Shown here piece by piece: positions 41,739 through 51,541 of a stretch of 64,000 nt of DNA. Positions within the stretch are counted from its first letter, which is position 1; every line of letters starts with the position of its first letter. The stretch is from Candidatus Saccharicenans subterraneus (GTDB lineage Bacteria; Acidobacteriota; Aminicenantia; Aminicenantales; Saccharicenantaceae). The notes beneath the pieces were generated by a model. The model did no database searches. It was given only the letters and a program-made list of their open reading frames with translations, and was not told the origin of the DNA. Made by a program: the position numbers and the translations under genes. The DNA lies in contig QUAH01000011.1 of NCBI GenBank assembly GCA_003426165.1, positions 52,619 to 116,618 on the forward strand, written 5' to 3'.

Positions 41739-43793
41739 TCAGGATACGGGTATAACCCTGACCTCGGTTTTGCTTTCTTTTTCAATCGGAAGAAAAATGA
41801 TGAGGTCTATTCCCTCTAATGTTTTCTTTGTGTCGATTCGACAATCCCTATTTTCCTGGCCATCCACAATTACTTTGGCTGAAGTAGACTTCCAATTCTT
41901 TATGTAAATAGCCGGATTGATGACCGGAGATTTTTTCGAGCCGGCCAGGATAAAACTTAGCGTAACCGGGGTGGCCGAAAGGTTTTCCATTTTATAGCAG
42001 CGTTCACTCTTGTCATATCCAGCGGATTTAAGGTTCCCTTCTTTGACCGTGAGCTCAGCCGGAAAGGCCCAGGACCTTCCGAACCTGACCAGGTCATTCA
42101 ATTCCATCTCGTTCATGCCGTACAGACCAAACCAGAATTCCCTGCCTCCGTTTTCGTGAACCACGGGTTCCGAGATGGGAAATCCGATGGTATGAGAAGG
42201 CCGGTCAGCCACAACAGTCGTTCTGCCGTCGCAGCGGGCCTGCCCCACCGGCCAGTGATTGCATCCCCTTACTCCCTCATAGTTTTTTATGTTTTCATAG
42301 CGAAGCCACATCTTGTTATCTGGCTCGAAACAGATAAATGGCTTGTTCTTCGATTTGAAATTGAATTGTTGAAGGGTGTAATCATAAAACTTATCCCAGT
42401 TGAATGGTCCGTAGGGAGCCCTGGCGGGATCTTCGACAAAAGATACCATCCTGGTCCGGCCATTATAATCAGCCACCGAGGCAAAGTCTTTTTCAACCAC
42501 CTCGCTGATCATCTGGCCGGGATGCAATAGAACTTCGGATTCCTGGAACTGTCTCGGGAACTCGAGAGAACCAGTCTTCCAGGAAACTTTTCTGATGGCG
42601 GTCTGGTCGGGATAAATGTAGTAATATTCATCCACCCAGCACTCCCAGCCAGTCTTCGGGTCACGCCTCCAGGTGTTCTCATTCACGCTAACCGGAGCAT
42701 ACCTCCAGTGAACCACCACCCGGGCCTCGGTGTTCTCAATTATCCTGACATTAGAAAACCGGCAATGCCGGTCTTGCATGTGTTCAAAACAGCCCTCTTC
42801 ATTATTCCAGGCCTCGACACTCTGGTCAGCCATCCAGAGTTCGTTTTCGGAAACCCAGGCCGGACTGTACCTGGTACCTCGCCAGAAAACCAGCTTAACC
42901 GGAGACCTATCAAAGGTTACCACCACGTCCGCTTCATCGCCCACCGGCCAGAGGTTATCCCAGCCAGGATAGTACTTAAGCGTGGTGTAATATGCTCCAA
43001 ATTTTTTCGCAGTATCGTTAATCGTGGGTAACCTTCTGGGCTGGATATCAGGTAGCCGGGGTTCGTGCTGAATAAAAATATTCTTGATTTTTTCGGGAGT
43101 TAAAGCTTCAGGATAAACCTTAACTTCATCTATTATCCCCTCCAGGCCATAGTAATCCGGCAGGGTGCCAAAAGTCCTGTGGATATCACTCGGCTTCTTC
43201 GGAGAAGCCACCAGGCCCAGCAAAAAATTCCCGATCGATCCCTTCATTTCGCCTTTGATTTCAGAAAATGCCTTCCGCTCGCCATTGACATAAATCTCAA
43301 TCATCTCGTTTGCTCTATATATCCCAACCAGGTGCATCCAGGTTCTGAGAGGAATCGTCTCTCTGGTCGAAGTAGCTGACCTCCACTGTTCATCGATGTT
43401 GACCTCCATTGACACCTGCCCGTAGGGACCAATCTGAAGCCGATAACCGCCAACATCATCTCTTTCCGTGGTCAGGGCCGGACACCAGTTCCAGGGATAC
43501 TCACCCAGGGCCAGCCAGAGCTCCACGGTCAGTTCTTTCCCCGGAGCTGGCGTCTTAGTTTCCTGAGCCCTCAAGGCCGTGGTAAAACCGTCGAGCCTTA
43601 GCCCTTTTCCCTTAATTCCCGAGGCTTCTGAATAATTTCCCTCAAGTAAATCCCATCTATTTTTAATCTTCTCCAGGACTCGCCCTTTCTGGATTTTTTC
43701 AAAATCCCAGTGGATTGCTGGGCTTTGAGCAATCAAGGGAACCAGGCCCATCAGAATAAACAGCACAATTGAAATTTCAAGATGTTTTTTCAT
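41739..43793 (-). CDS. LamG-like protein A with large unrecognised conserved domain, exported
   Basis: This 684-residue protein has a signal peptide (about 1-22). A LamG/concanavalin A-like jelly-roll domain covers about 28-230 (FTVELWL-type strand, IEIYVNGERKA, GIIDEVKVYPEALTPE). The remaining ~440 residues form a region I do not recognise, shared with LamG protein B: GAYYTTLKYYPGWDNLW, VFWRGTRYSPAWVSEN, CFEHMQDRHC, ARVVVHWRYAPV and NHWPVGQARCDGR. LamG domains bind carbohydrates; a glycan-active or glycan-binding envelope role is inference. GGAGG precedes the ATG. It is separated from the serine dehydratase gene by about 90 bases. Confidence 0.7.
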   Translation of the reverse strand: MKKHLEISIVLFILMGLVPLIAQSPAIHWDFEKIQKGRVLEKIKNRWDLLEGNYSEASGIKGKGLRLDGFTTALRAQETKTPAPGKELTVELWLALGEYPWNWCPALTTERDDVGGYRLQIGPYGQVSMEVNIDEQWRSATSTRETIPLRTWMHLVGIYRANEMIEIYVNGERKAFSEIKGEMKGSIGNFLLGLVASPKKPSDIHRTFGTLPDYYGLEGIIDEVKVYPEALTPEKIKNIFIQHEPRLPDIQPRRLPTINDTAKKFGAYYTTLKYYPGWDNLWPVGDEADVVVTFDRSPVKLVFWRGTRYSPAWVSENELWMADQSVEAWNNEEGCFEHMQDRHCRFSNVRIIENTEARVVVHWRYAPVSVNENTWRRDPKTGWECWVDEYYYIYPDQTAIRKVSWKTGSLEFPRQFQESEVLLHPGQMISEVVEKDFASVADYNGRTRMVSFVEDPARAPYGPFNWDKFYDYTLQQFNFKSKNKPFICFEPDNKMWLRYENIKNYEGVRGCNHWPVGQARCDGRTTVVADRPSHTIGFPISEPVVHENGGREFWFGLYGMNEMELNDLVRFGRSWAFPAELTVKEGNLKSAGYDKSERCYKMENLSATPVTLSFILAGSKKSPVINPAIYIKNWKSTSAKVIVDGQENRDCRIDTKKTLEGIDLIIFLPIEKESKTEVRVIPVS

Positions 43794-43885
43794 TTATGGC
43801 CTCCGGTTTTTTTGATGCCTCTCTTCTCTTCTCAATTTAAGCTAATTGCCAGAGAGCGCTGTTACCAGAATTATCCGTCTTCTCT

Positions 43886-45439
43886 CTAAAGGTCGTTTTG
43901 GCCGAGCTTCAGGGCCGAGGGGCAGACCGCCAGCCCGCCCAGGGCTGTGCACCTGAGCTCTGGCGGCAGCATTTTTCCAGTGGCATAGACGGCGTCTATG
44001 GTCTCATCCAGGTTGATGGGGTTCTCGTACCCGCCCATGATCAGGCCGGCACAGAGAAAAGCATTGGCTGCGCCCAGGGCGTTCCTGGTATGGCAGGGAA
44101 TTTCCACTTTTCCTTGAACCAGGTCGCAGACCGAGCCCATTATATTCTGAAAGGCAATGGCCGAGGCATCAGCAGCCTGCTCGGCATTTCCACCATAGGC
44201 ATCAACAACTGCGGCTGCGGCCATGGCGCCCGCCGCCCCGATTTCCACCTGGCAGCCAGCCACTTCGGCCGCAAAAGTGGCCCGGCTATCGACTATAACT
44301 CCAACGGCTCCGGCAGCCAGAAGCGCCAGCAATACTCTCTCCAGGCTCATCCCTTCATCCTCAAGAAGGGTTACCAGAACTCCGGGCAGAGTCCCGGCCG
44401 AGCCTCCGGTCGGAGCCGCGCACACCACTCCCCTTTTCCCGTTGATGTGCATCACGGCCATGGCCCTGGCCGCGGCCCTCAGGCAAAGCCCGCCTCCAGG
44501 CAGCTTTCCTTCTTTTTCCAGACGGAATATTTTCCCGGCTGAAGGCTTCAATAACTGGATTCTTTCGTCCTCAAGCTCCAGCCCGAGATGAACTGCTCTT
44601 TGCATAATTTCAAAACGCCTCCTGGCTTCCAACATCACTTCTTCTCTGGAAAGCCCGAGGACTTCCGATTCATACTCAAGGGCTAATTCACCGAGACTTA
44701 ACTCCCGCTCTCTGGCCAGCCTGACCATGTCGGCGGCGCTTCTAAAAATTGGTTCTTTCTTAACAACCGGGCAGATGGGCTCAATCTTCCAAAGCCTTGT
44801 CACTCCAGGCATCCGCCCGATTTCACTCAGGAATTCTGGTGGGAAGGCCTGCCTGCTTCTGACCGAGAGCAGAACACGGTTGTTTTTTTTCTGAGCACCA
44901 GGTTTATCGAGTAACGCCGCCATAGTGTTCAGTATGTTTTCTATTTTTTGAGCGACTTCCGCGCCGGCCTCTATGGCCAGTTCATAAAATGTTCCGGTAA
45001 AATAAACCTCCCAATCTTCTATTCTGGTAATCTCAACTGACCCTCCACCCACCGAAGCTGCTCTCAACCTGAGCCTATCACCCTTTTCTGAAATCAGTTC
45101 AATATCTGTAGTGTTCGGATGGGCAGGGTGATCAAGCGTTCTCACCCTGAACTCAATCTCCAGGCCAGCCTCCCGGGCCAGCTCCAGGGCCTGAAAAAAG
45201 CGGTCATCGCCAAGCTCTATGCCCATAATTCCGCAGGCAAACGACAGGTCAGCGGCCTGTTCCCGGTAGGTCCTGGCGTAAGAACCACCGGGGTCAAAAG
45301 CTATTTCCACTTGTTTCACTTTATCACCGAGCAAGGACCTGGCAATTTTTCCGATAAAATAGGCGCCGGCCGTGTGAGAGCTTGACGGCCCCCTCATCAC
45401 CGGACCTATAACCTGGTTGAAAATGCTGATGTCCTTCAT
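43886..45439 (-). CDS. L-serine dehydratase, iron-sulfur type, fused beta-alpha
   Basis: This 517-residue enzyme deaminates L-serine to pyruvate and ammonia. The N-terminal SDH_beta domain starts with SIFNQVIGPVMRGPSSSHTAGA (5-26). The SDH_alpha domain has CAAPTGGSAGTLPGVL (about 335-350) and the Cys residues likely to hold the 4Fe-4S cluster (e.g. PCHTRNALGAANAFLC near 452-467). The fusion is the common SdaA layout, but the linker is long. It overlaps the upstream ornithine-cyclodeaminase-family gene by four bases, so the two are coupled. The partner suggests use of serine or a related amino acid. Confidence 0.88.
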   Translation of the reverse strand: MKDISIFNQVIGPVMRGPSSSHTAGAYFIGKIARSLLGDKVKQVEIAFDPGGSYARTYREQAADLSFACGIMGIELGDDRFFQALELAREAGLEIEFRVRTLDHPAHPNTTDIELISEKGDRLRLRAASVGGGSVEITRIEDWEVYFTGTFYELAIEAGAEVAQKIENILNTMAALLDKPGAQKKNNRVLLSVRSRQAFPPEFLSEIGRMPGVTRLWKIEPICPVVKKEPIFRSAADMVRLARERELSLGELALEYESEVLGLSREEVMLEARRRFEIMQRAVHLGLELEDERIQLLKPSAGKIFRLEKEGKLPGGGLCLRAAARAMAVMHINGKRGVVCAAPTGGSAGTLPGVLVTLLEDEGMSLERVLLALLAAGAVGVIVDSRATFAAEVAGCQVEIGAAGAMAAAAVVDAYGGNAEQAADASAIAFQNIMGSVCDLVQGKVEIPCHTRNALGAANAFLCAGLIMGGYENPINLDETIDAVYATGKMLPPELRCTALGGLAVCPSALKLGQNDL

Positions 45440-46431
45440 TGTTCCCCGCCCAGCAGAAAATTCATTCCCACCTTACTTTCCACGGCTTTGAGATAGGCGC
45501 CCACTGCCACCACCGCATCCTGGACGGCCAGACCCACCGATTTGAAAATTGTAACCTCATCCACATTCAGCCGGCCCGGTTTTTCTCCGGCAATTACCTC
45601 TCCCAGTTCCGCTTCTACCTTATCCCAGGTTATGACACCTTCCTTAACAGGAATGATGATATCCCCGGCTTCTTCCCGGGCTGCCTCCAGGTTGTCCACA
45701 AAAACCCGGCTCCTCCTGATGGTCTCGCTATCAAGTTCCCGGACCTCGGGTTGAAACGAGCCGATGGCCGTAACGTGCGTTCCTGGCCTGAGCCACTCTC
45801 CCTTAAAAACTGGTTCCCTGGAATTGGTGGCGGTAATCACCACATCGGCCCGGGAAACGGCGCTTTCGACGTCCACTGTAATCAAGACTTCAATCCCCAG
45901 CCTGGTGCCCATTTCCAGGGCAAAGTCCTTCTCGCGTGGATCACCGTAGCTGACCAGGTAACATTTTTTTACTGGAAGCACGGCACAGGCAGCTTCCAGC
46001 TGGGTCCGGGCCTGGGGCCCGGCTCCAAAAAGGGCAACCGTGTCGGCCTCTTTTCTGGCCAGGTATCTCAGGGCCACGCCCCCGGCCGCGCCCGTGCGCA
46101 AGGCCGTCAGAAAATGGGCATCAAGTATGGCCTCCGGGGTTCCATTTTCCGCATCAAAAATAATGTTAATTCCTTGCAAGGCCGGATAGCCAAATAGCTG
46201 CTGGTTATAAGGATAAACGGTTATTACCTTGGTAACCAGGAACTTCTTCCTGTCTTCGATCAGAACCGGCATCATGAGAAGCGACCCGCCATGAAAAGGC
46301 GTTGTAATAACTGACCTCGGTGGCATCAGGACTTTTTTCTGGTGCAGCCAGAGAAAACCCTTTTCCACCAGGTCGATGGCTTCCCTCATGCTTAAAAGAT
46401 TTTTCAGGTCATCCCGGCTTAAAAGGAGCAT
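45436..46431 (-). CDS. Ornithine cyclodeaminase/mu-crystallin family enzyme
   Basis: This 331-residue protein has the family N-terminal dimerisation region (LLLSRDDLKNLLSMREAIDLVEKGF) and a Rossmann fold with VALFGAGPQARTQLEA (about 131-146). Members include ornithine cyclodeaminase, alanine dehydrogenase and ketimine reductases. The substrate here is not clear. Coupling to L-serine dehydratase suggests amino-acid catabolism, for example forming or removing an imino acid. AGAGGT precedes the ATG. Confidence 0.82.
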   Translation of the reverse strand: MLLLSRDDLKNLLSMREAIDLVEKGFLWLHQKKVLMPPRSVITTPFHGGSLLMMPVLIEDRKKFLVTKVITVYPYNQQLFGYPALQGINIIFDAENGTPEAILDAHFLTALRTGAAGGVALRYLARKEADTVALFGAGPQARTQLEAACAVLPVKKCYLVSYGDPREKDFALEMGTRLGIEVLITVDVESAVSRADVVITATNSREPVFKGEWLRPGTHVTAIGSFQPEVRELDSETIRRSRVFVDNLEAAREEAGDIIIPVKEGVITWDKVEAELGEVIAGEKPGRLNVDEVTIFKSVGLAVQDAVVAVGAYLKAVESKVGMNFLLGGEQ

Positions 46432-46657
46432 GTCTTACCTCTCAGACTCATAACGAAACTAACACTGATCACTGACAATTTTAACGCGTCTTCTTTCTGC
46501 TCCACTACAACTTTTCAGCTCTTAGACCGATTCCAAGCGCCGCGGCCATAAATCCCATGAATCTCCTCTCTTTCTGGTCGCAAAATTCGCGGTTCAATCA
46601 ATGGAAAAAATCCCCGGTATGTTTGCCTGTCCGTCCCATAAATTTCTTTCCAATTAA

Positions 46658-49135
46658 TCACCTGCTCATCGGAACGAAAGTCATTTTATAGCTATTACCG
46701 GGCTCGGTCTCAAAGGAAAAAAGAGCCTTGTCTTGGCCGGTCAGGGATAATCCAGATGAAACCTGCTTAACTTCTGCCGGAAAAGGAGTGCGAATACTGC
46801 AGGTTCGCCCCAGGGTGGAAATGACCTCGATTTCTATAACTTTATTTTCATTCCAGCTCAAGTTCAGTTCAAAACCTCCCCGGGCTTTGATTCCTTTGAT
46901 ATTTCCCTTCTTCCAGGAACTGTGAACAGAAGGCAGGATAAAAATTTCTCCTTCGTGCGATTGCACCAGCATCTCGGCCAAGGCTGCGGTCATTCCGAAA
47001 GAACCGTCCACCTGAAGAGCCTTGGAACAGATAGAAAACAGGTTATTGCAGGTGTAATTATGAAGGGCATAGACCAGGTTTTCCATCGCTTTCTCTGGCT
47101 CGAGCAGCCTGGCCCAGCAGGCCATCTTCCAGGCCGAAGACCAGCCGTTTCCCACAAGTCCTCTCTGTTCCAGGACGGCCCTGGCTGCCTTAGCCAGTTC
47201 CGGCGTTTTTCGCGGCGAGATCTGGTTTCCAGGAAACAGGCCATAAAGGTGAGAAATGTGGCGATGGCTTTTTTCTTTCTGCCCCCAATCCTCGAGCCAC
47301 TCCTGAAGCTCTCCCTTTTTGTTAACTTGCATGGGCGCCAGTTTTTGTCTGGTCTCAAGCATCCTTTCCCTGAATTCTGCATCTACACCCAGAATTCTGG
47401 AAGCTTCGGCCACATAACCGAACAGGTCGTTCAGGATCTGCATGTCAATGGTCGAACCAGCGCAGATGGTTGTTCCTGGGCTCATCCATCCGGTTACCTC
47501 GTCGTAAAAAGTCCCGTTGCCCGGGCGGTCGGGGAAATTTTCCGGTGAAGTGGAAGGATTGGTCACCAGCCAGCCATATTTTGGGTGTACCTTTAAGAAA
47601 TCGAGGAAAAATTCGATGCTACCTTTCATCACCGGGTAATATTCCCTCAGGAAATCCAGGTCGCCGGTATAAAGATAATGTTCCCAGAGATGGGTGCAGA
47701 GCCAGGCGCCGCCGGTTGTAAAGGTTCCCCACTGCGGTCCGTCCATGGGGGCGGCTACCCGCCACAGGTCGGTATTCTGGTGGAAAACCCAGCCCTTCGC
47801 TCCATAGTGTTCCCTGGCCACCTCGCTTCCCTGGTCGGTGAGCTCTTTAATCATCTTGAATAAAGGCGCGGCACAATCGGAGAGGTTGGCCACCTCGACC
47901 GGCCAGTAATTCATCTCGGTGTTTATGTTGGTGGTATATTTCGAATCCCAGGAAGGATTCTGGTACTGGTTCCAGATGCCCTGGAGGTTGGCCGGCTGGG
48001 TGCCGGGCCGCGACGAGGAAATCAGCAGGTAACGTCCGAACTGGAAAACGAGGGCGGCCAGGTTGGGGTCGTTTTTCCCGTCAAATTTCTTGAGCCTTTC
48101 ATCAGTGGGCAGGAAAGACGCGGCCGTTGAGCCCAGATCGATTGAAACCCGATTGAACAATCTCTGATGTTCTTTGATATGCTCATCTTTTATTTGCTCT
48201 ATGGGTTTGCCGGCAATTCTATTGAGCGTTTCTTCGACCCTCAGGTGCGGGTCTCCGCTGACATCCTTATAATTCACGAAATTTGTGGCCGCGACCAGAT
48301 ATAGAGTCACAGAATCGGCATTTTTTATAGTCAGGTCGGTGTCATCCACGGCAATCGAACCGCCCTGGGCCTCAGCCCTGAGCTGGGCTTCATAGCGAAG
48401 CTGCCCTTTCACCCCCAGGTAATCGGCCGATTTGCCCCGCAGGATTAAGCCGTTCTGGCCATAACCGTCCATTCTGAAGTAATCGGTGGCATAATTGGAA
48501 TGGGCCTGATTGCGGCAACCGCGCAAATTGGCCACCAGGGAGATGCTGCCCGGCCGGTCCGCGGTCAGCCTGACCACGATAACCTGGTCGACCGGGCTGG
48601 AAAAAACCTCCCGCTCGAATCTAATGCCATTAGCCTCGTAACTTACCCTGGCGATGGCCGTTTTCAGGTCAAGTTCCAACCTGTAATCTTTAACTTCCGG
48701 TCCATGCCCCAGTTTCAGGATCAAATCTCCCATCGACTGGTATTTCTGCTGTTCAACCGGGTAGCCCATCAAATAGCGGCCGAAGAGCTTATGAGCTTTG
48801 ATGTACTCGCCATTGAATATCAAGGACTGTATCTCGGGCAGCACCCGGTATCCACCCTGAACAGTCTGGGAATAGGGACCCCCGCTCCAGTAGGTTTCTT
48901 CGTTGAATTGAATGCGCTCTTCATCAACCTTTCCGAAGACCATCGCCCCCAGCCGGCCATTGCCCACAGGCAGAGCGTTTTCCCACTTGTCAGCAGGATG
49001 GTTGTACCAGAGGACCGTGGTGGGGTCCAGGCCTGAAGATGCTGTGGATTGTACCGGTACAGAACTGCAGCCGAAAGTTACGGCAAGCGCAATCCCAAGC
49101 AATCCTATTACAAGCAACCCTGTCAATTTTTTCAT
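46658..49135 (-). CDS. GH95 alpha-L-fucosidase-like lipoprotein
   Basis: This 825-residue protein has a lipoprotein signal with Cys23 (VTFGCSS). The GH95 N-domain starts WYNHPADKWENALPVGNGRLGAMVFG. The (alpha/alpha)6 catalytic domain includes NINTEMNYWPVEVAN (about 400), NPSTSPENF (Glu expected as acid) and QVDGSFGMTAALAEMLVQSH (Asp near 750). GH95 enzymes are inverting 1,2-alpha-L-fucosidases or galactosidases. The usual QIDGNFGG is slightly changed here. It fits removal of terminal fucose from host-type glycans. It is a single gene with normal length. Confidence 0.87.
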   Translation of the reverse strand: MKKLTGLLVIGLLGIALAVTFGCSSVPVQSTASSGLDPTTVLWYNHPADKWENALPVGNGRLGAMVFGKVDEERIQFNEETYWSGGPYSQTVQGGYRVLPEIQSLIFNGEYIKAHKLFGRYLMGYPVEQQKYQSMGDLILKLGHGPEVKDYRLELDLKTAIARVSYEANGIRFEREVFSSPVDQVIVVRLTADRPGSISLVANLRGCRNQAHSNYATDYFRMDGYGQNGLILRGKSADYLGVKGQLRYEAQLRAEAQGGSIAVDDTDLTIKNADSVTLYLVAATNFVNYKDVSGDPHLRVEETLNRIAGKPIEQIKDEHIKEHQRLFNRVSIDLGSTAASFLPTDERLKKFDGKNDPNLAALVFQFGRYLLISSSRPGTQPANLQGIWNQYQNPSWDSKYTTNINTEMNYWPVEVANLSDCAAPLFKMIKELTDQGSEVAREHYGAKGWVFHQNTDLWRVAAPMDGPQWGTFTTGGAWLCTHLWEHYLYTGDLDFLREYYPVMKGSIEFFLDFLKVHPKYGWLVTNPSTSPENFPDRPGNGTFYDEVTGWMSPGTTICAGSTIDMQILNDLFGYVAEASRILGVDAEFRERMLETRQKLAPMQVNKKGELQEWLEDWGQKEKSHRHISHLYGLFPGNQISPRKTPELAKAARAVLEQRGLVGNGWSSAWKMACWARLLEPEKAMENLVYALHNYTCNNLFSICSKALQVDGSFGMTAALAEMLVQSHEGEIFILPSVHSSWKKGNIKGIKARGGFELNLSWNENKVIEIEVISTLGRTCSIRTPFPAEVKQVSSGLSLTGQDKALFSFETEPGNSYKMTFVPMSR

Positions 49136-49268
49136 TCTCTTGCTCCCTCAAACTCTAATTGGCCAGATTGTTTGTTCATGACGACATAGTTTCATACTTT
49201 CAGTTCAGCCCACCTACTTAAATTATTCATTACCCTGTCTCGACTCCGCGGACGTTCATGGTTTCCTC

Positions 49269-51527
49269 TTAATTAACTGGCAGATTTTTCAGGAAGAAAT
49301 TGAGCATAGTCCGGTAAAGATGGATGGTGGTGTTTTTACCCTCTGAGATTCCGTGAGAACGGTTGGGATAGGCCATCATGGAAAATAACTTGTTCTGGGC
49401 AACGAGCTCGTTGACCAGCCGTTCGAAGCTCTGGTAGTGGACGTTGTCATCTCCCGTGCCGTGGATGATGAGCAGGTTGCCTTTGAGATTGCCGGCAAAA
49501 TGAATGGGCGATCCTTCCCTGTAACCTTCGGGGTTATCCTGAGGCAAACCCATGTATCGTTCCTGGTAGATGGTGTCATAAAGTAACTGGTCGCTGACAA
49601 AGGCCACGGCAATTCCAGTCCGGTAGAGGTCAGGATACTTGAACATGGCATTGAGGGTCATCTGGCCGCCACCGCTCCAGCCCCAGACCCCGATCCGGCT
49701 GGCATCCAGCCAGGGCCATTGTTTTATCAGGGCCTTCAGGGCGGCAGCCTGGTCGGCCGGAGCCAAGATTCCAACCTGGCGGTAGACGCATTTGCGCCAT
49801 TCCCGACCCTTTGGTGCCGGTGTGCCGCGGTTATCGATGCTGATCACCACATAACCCTTTTGGGCCAGCAGCAGATGCCACAAATAGCTGTTGCCGCCCC
49901 ACCGGTCCAGGACTGTCTGGGCTGCCGGTTCGCCGTAAACATAAACAATTACGGGATATTTCTTGTTTTCATCAAAGCCCGGTGGCTTGAGGCACCAGCC
50001 ATCAAGTATGGCCTGGCCGGTATCGACCTTAAAAAATTCTGCCGGTTGCTTTTTCAGGGCATTCACCTTGGCCCTCAGGGATTCGTTGGTTACCAGAGTA
50101 CGAAGAACCCGATGCCGGGGAAGGTTAACCAGGTCAATGACCGGCGGAGAATCAAACGTAGAATAAGTATGGATGGCGAAACTTCCGTCCGGCGACATCT
50201 GATAGGAGTGAGAGCCTGGCAGGGTAAGAGGAGTAACTCGCTCCGGCTTGGAATTCTGATTCAACCTCACCCGGTAGAAATACCTCTGGGTGGCATTATC
50301 CGGAGAGGCCATGAAGTACAACCAGCCTCTTTTTTCATCAAGGCCGCCAAGGCTGATGACATCAAACTGGCCGCGGGTAATCTGCCTGGCCGTCCGGCCG
50401 TCGAGGAAAATCTCGTATACATGTTTCCAGCCGTCCCGCTCGGAAAGCCAGAGAAGGCTTTTCCCCTTGTTGAGCCAGATAAAATCGTCCATCACTTCTA
50501 CCCAGGCCTGGTCCCGGTCGGTGAATACGTTTCTTAATTCTCTGCTGGCCAGGTCAAAAATCATCACCTGGTTGGTATTTTGAAGACGATTTATATGCTG
50601 GAAAATTACTCCCTTGGAATCCTGGGTCCAATCCATAACCGGAAGATAATAATCTTTTCGTGAATCGCCGGGCAGGGCTATCCAGTCGGTCTTTCCCGTG
50701 GCCACATCGACCACGCCTATTTTACATTCTGAATTCATGGTGCCGACCTTCGGATACTTGATGGGAATGATTTTTGGATACAGGGAATCAGTATTATTTA
50801 TGAGGTAATAGTCCTGGATGGAACTGGTGTCGAATCTCCAGAAGGCTATATATCTTCCGTCAGGACTCCAGCGGAAGCCATCCCTGAGGCTGAATTCCTC
50901 TTCGTAGACCCAATCAGAAGTTCCATTGATGATGGTCTCGGAACCGTCTAAGGTGAGCTTGCGAATCTGGCCACTGTCAATATCTTCAACATAAATATTA
51001 TTCCTGTAAACGTAGGCAACCTGCCGGGCAGAAGGCGAAAACTTGGCAAACATCAGGCTGGAAGGCTCAAACTTCTCTCCCAGCTTTTTTAGCTGCTTGG
51101 CGGCCAGGTCGAAGACCCAGTAGTCGCCCCGGGTATTCAACCGCCAGACCCGCTGACTGTTGGTGAAAATCAGAAGGTGCCGGCCGTCTTTTGACCAGTC
51201 ATATCCTTCAACTCTCAGTGGCCTGGAATTCTTCCGGTCCATAAGAACAGAAGCGGAAATCAGGACCTGCCTTCTTCCCGTTTCTGCATCATAAGCTACT
51301 ATATCCGTGCCGCCTTCAATCTCCGCAGATTTCTCAACGGTGGTGTAGGTTCGCCCATCCGGCAACCACCTGGCCGGCCCGAAACTTTCCGGGGTAAAAT
51401 CGCGGTTGAGGAAAATTCTCTCCGGGGATAGCCAGGGATCAAGGGTCTTTTCCTGGCTAACCAGGTTCAAGGACCAGCCCAGGCACCAAATCCCTAAAAT
51501 TATAAGAAGAAGGGTTCGCCTTTTCAT
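49269..51527 (-). CDS. S9 family dipeptidyl-peptidase IV-like enzyme, exported
   Basis: The start is set at ATG 51527 (MKRRTLLL); a TTG at 51545 overlaps the stop of the upstream gene. The ~752-residue protein has a signal peptide (about 1-24). A beta-propeller (about 40-480, with DWVYEEEFSLRDGFRWSPDG carrying the Glu pair that binds a free N-terminus) precedes the alpha/beta-hydrolase domain. The catalytic triad is Ser in GWSGGG (about 620), Asp in GTGDDNVH (about 692) and His in NRSHGI (about 726). DPP-IV enzymes remove X-Pro/X-Ala dipeptides. It is the last gene of a run with two dehydrogenases, a curious partner. Confidence 0.92.
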   Translation of the reverse strand: MKRRTLLLIILGIWCLGWSLNLVSQEKTLDPWLSPERIFLNRDFTPESFGPARWLPDGRTYTTVEKSAEIEGGTDIVAYDAETGRRQVLISASVLMDRKNSRPLRVEGYDWSKDGRHLLIFTNSQRVWRLNTRGDYWVFDLAAKQLKKLGEKFEPSSLMFAKFSPSARQVAYVYRNNIYVEDIDSGQIRKLTLDGSETIINGTSDWVYEEEFSLRDGFRWSPDGRYIAFWRFDTSSIQDYYLINNTDSLYPKIIPIKYPKVGTMNSECKIGVVDVATGKTDWIALPGDSRKDYYLPVMDWTQDSKGVIFQHINRLQNTNQVMIFDLASRELRNVFTDRDQAWVEVMDDFIWLNKGKSLLWLSERDGWKHVYEIFLDGRTARQITRGQFDVISLGGLDEKRGWLYFMASPDNATQRYFYRVRLNQNSKPERVTPLTLPGSHSYQMSPDGSFAIHTYSTFDSPPVIDLVNLPRHRVLRTLVTNESLRAKVNALKKQPAEFFKVDTGQAILDGWCLKPPGFDENKKYPVIVYVYGEPAAQTVLDRWGGNSYLWHLLLAQKGYVVISIDNRGTPAPKGREWRKCVYRQVGILAPADQAAALKALIKQWPWLDASRIGVWGWSGGGQMTLNAMFKYPDLYRTGIAVAFVSDQLLYDTIYQERYMGLPQDNPEGYREGSPIHFAGNLKGNLLIIHGTGDDNVHYQSFERLVNELVAQNKLFSMMAYPNRSHGISEGKNTTIHLYRTMLNFFLKNLPVN

Positions 51528-51541
51528 TATAATTTTCCCTG

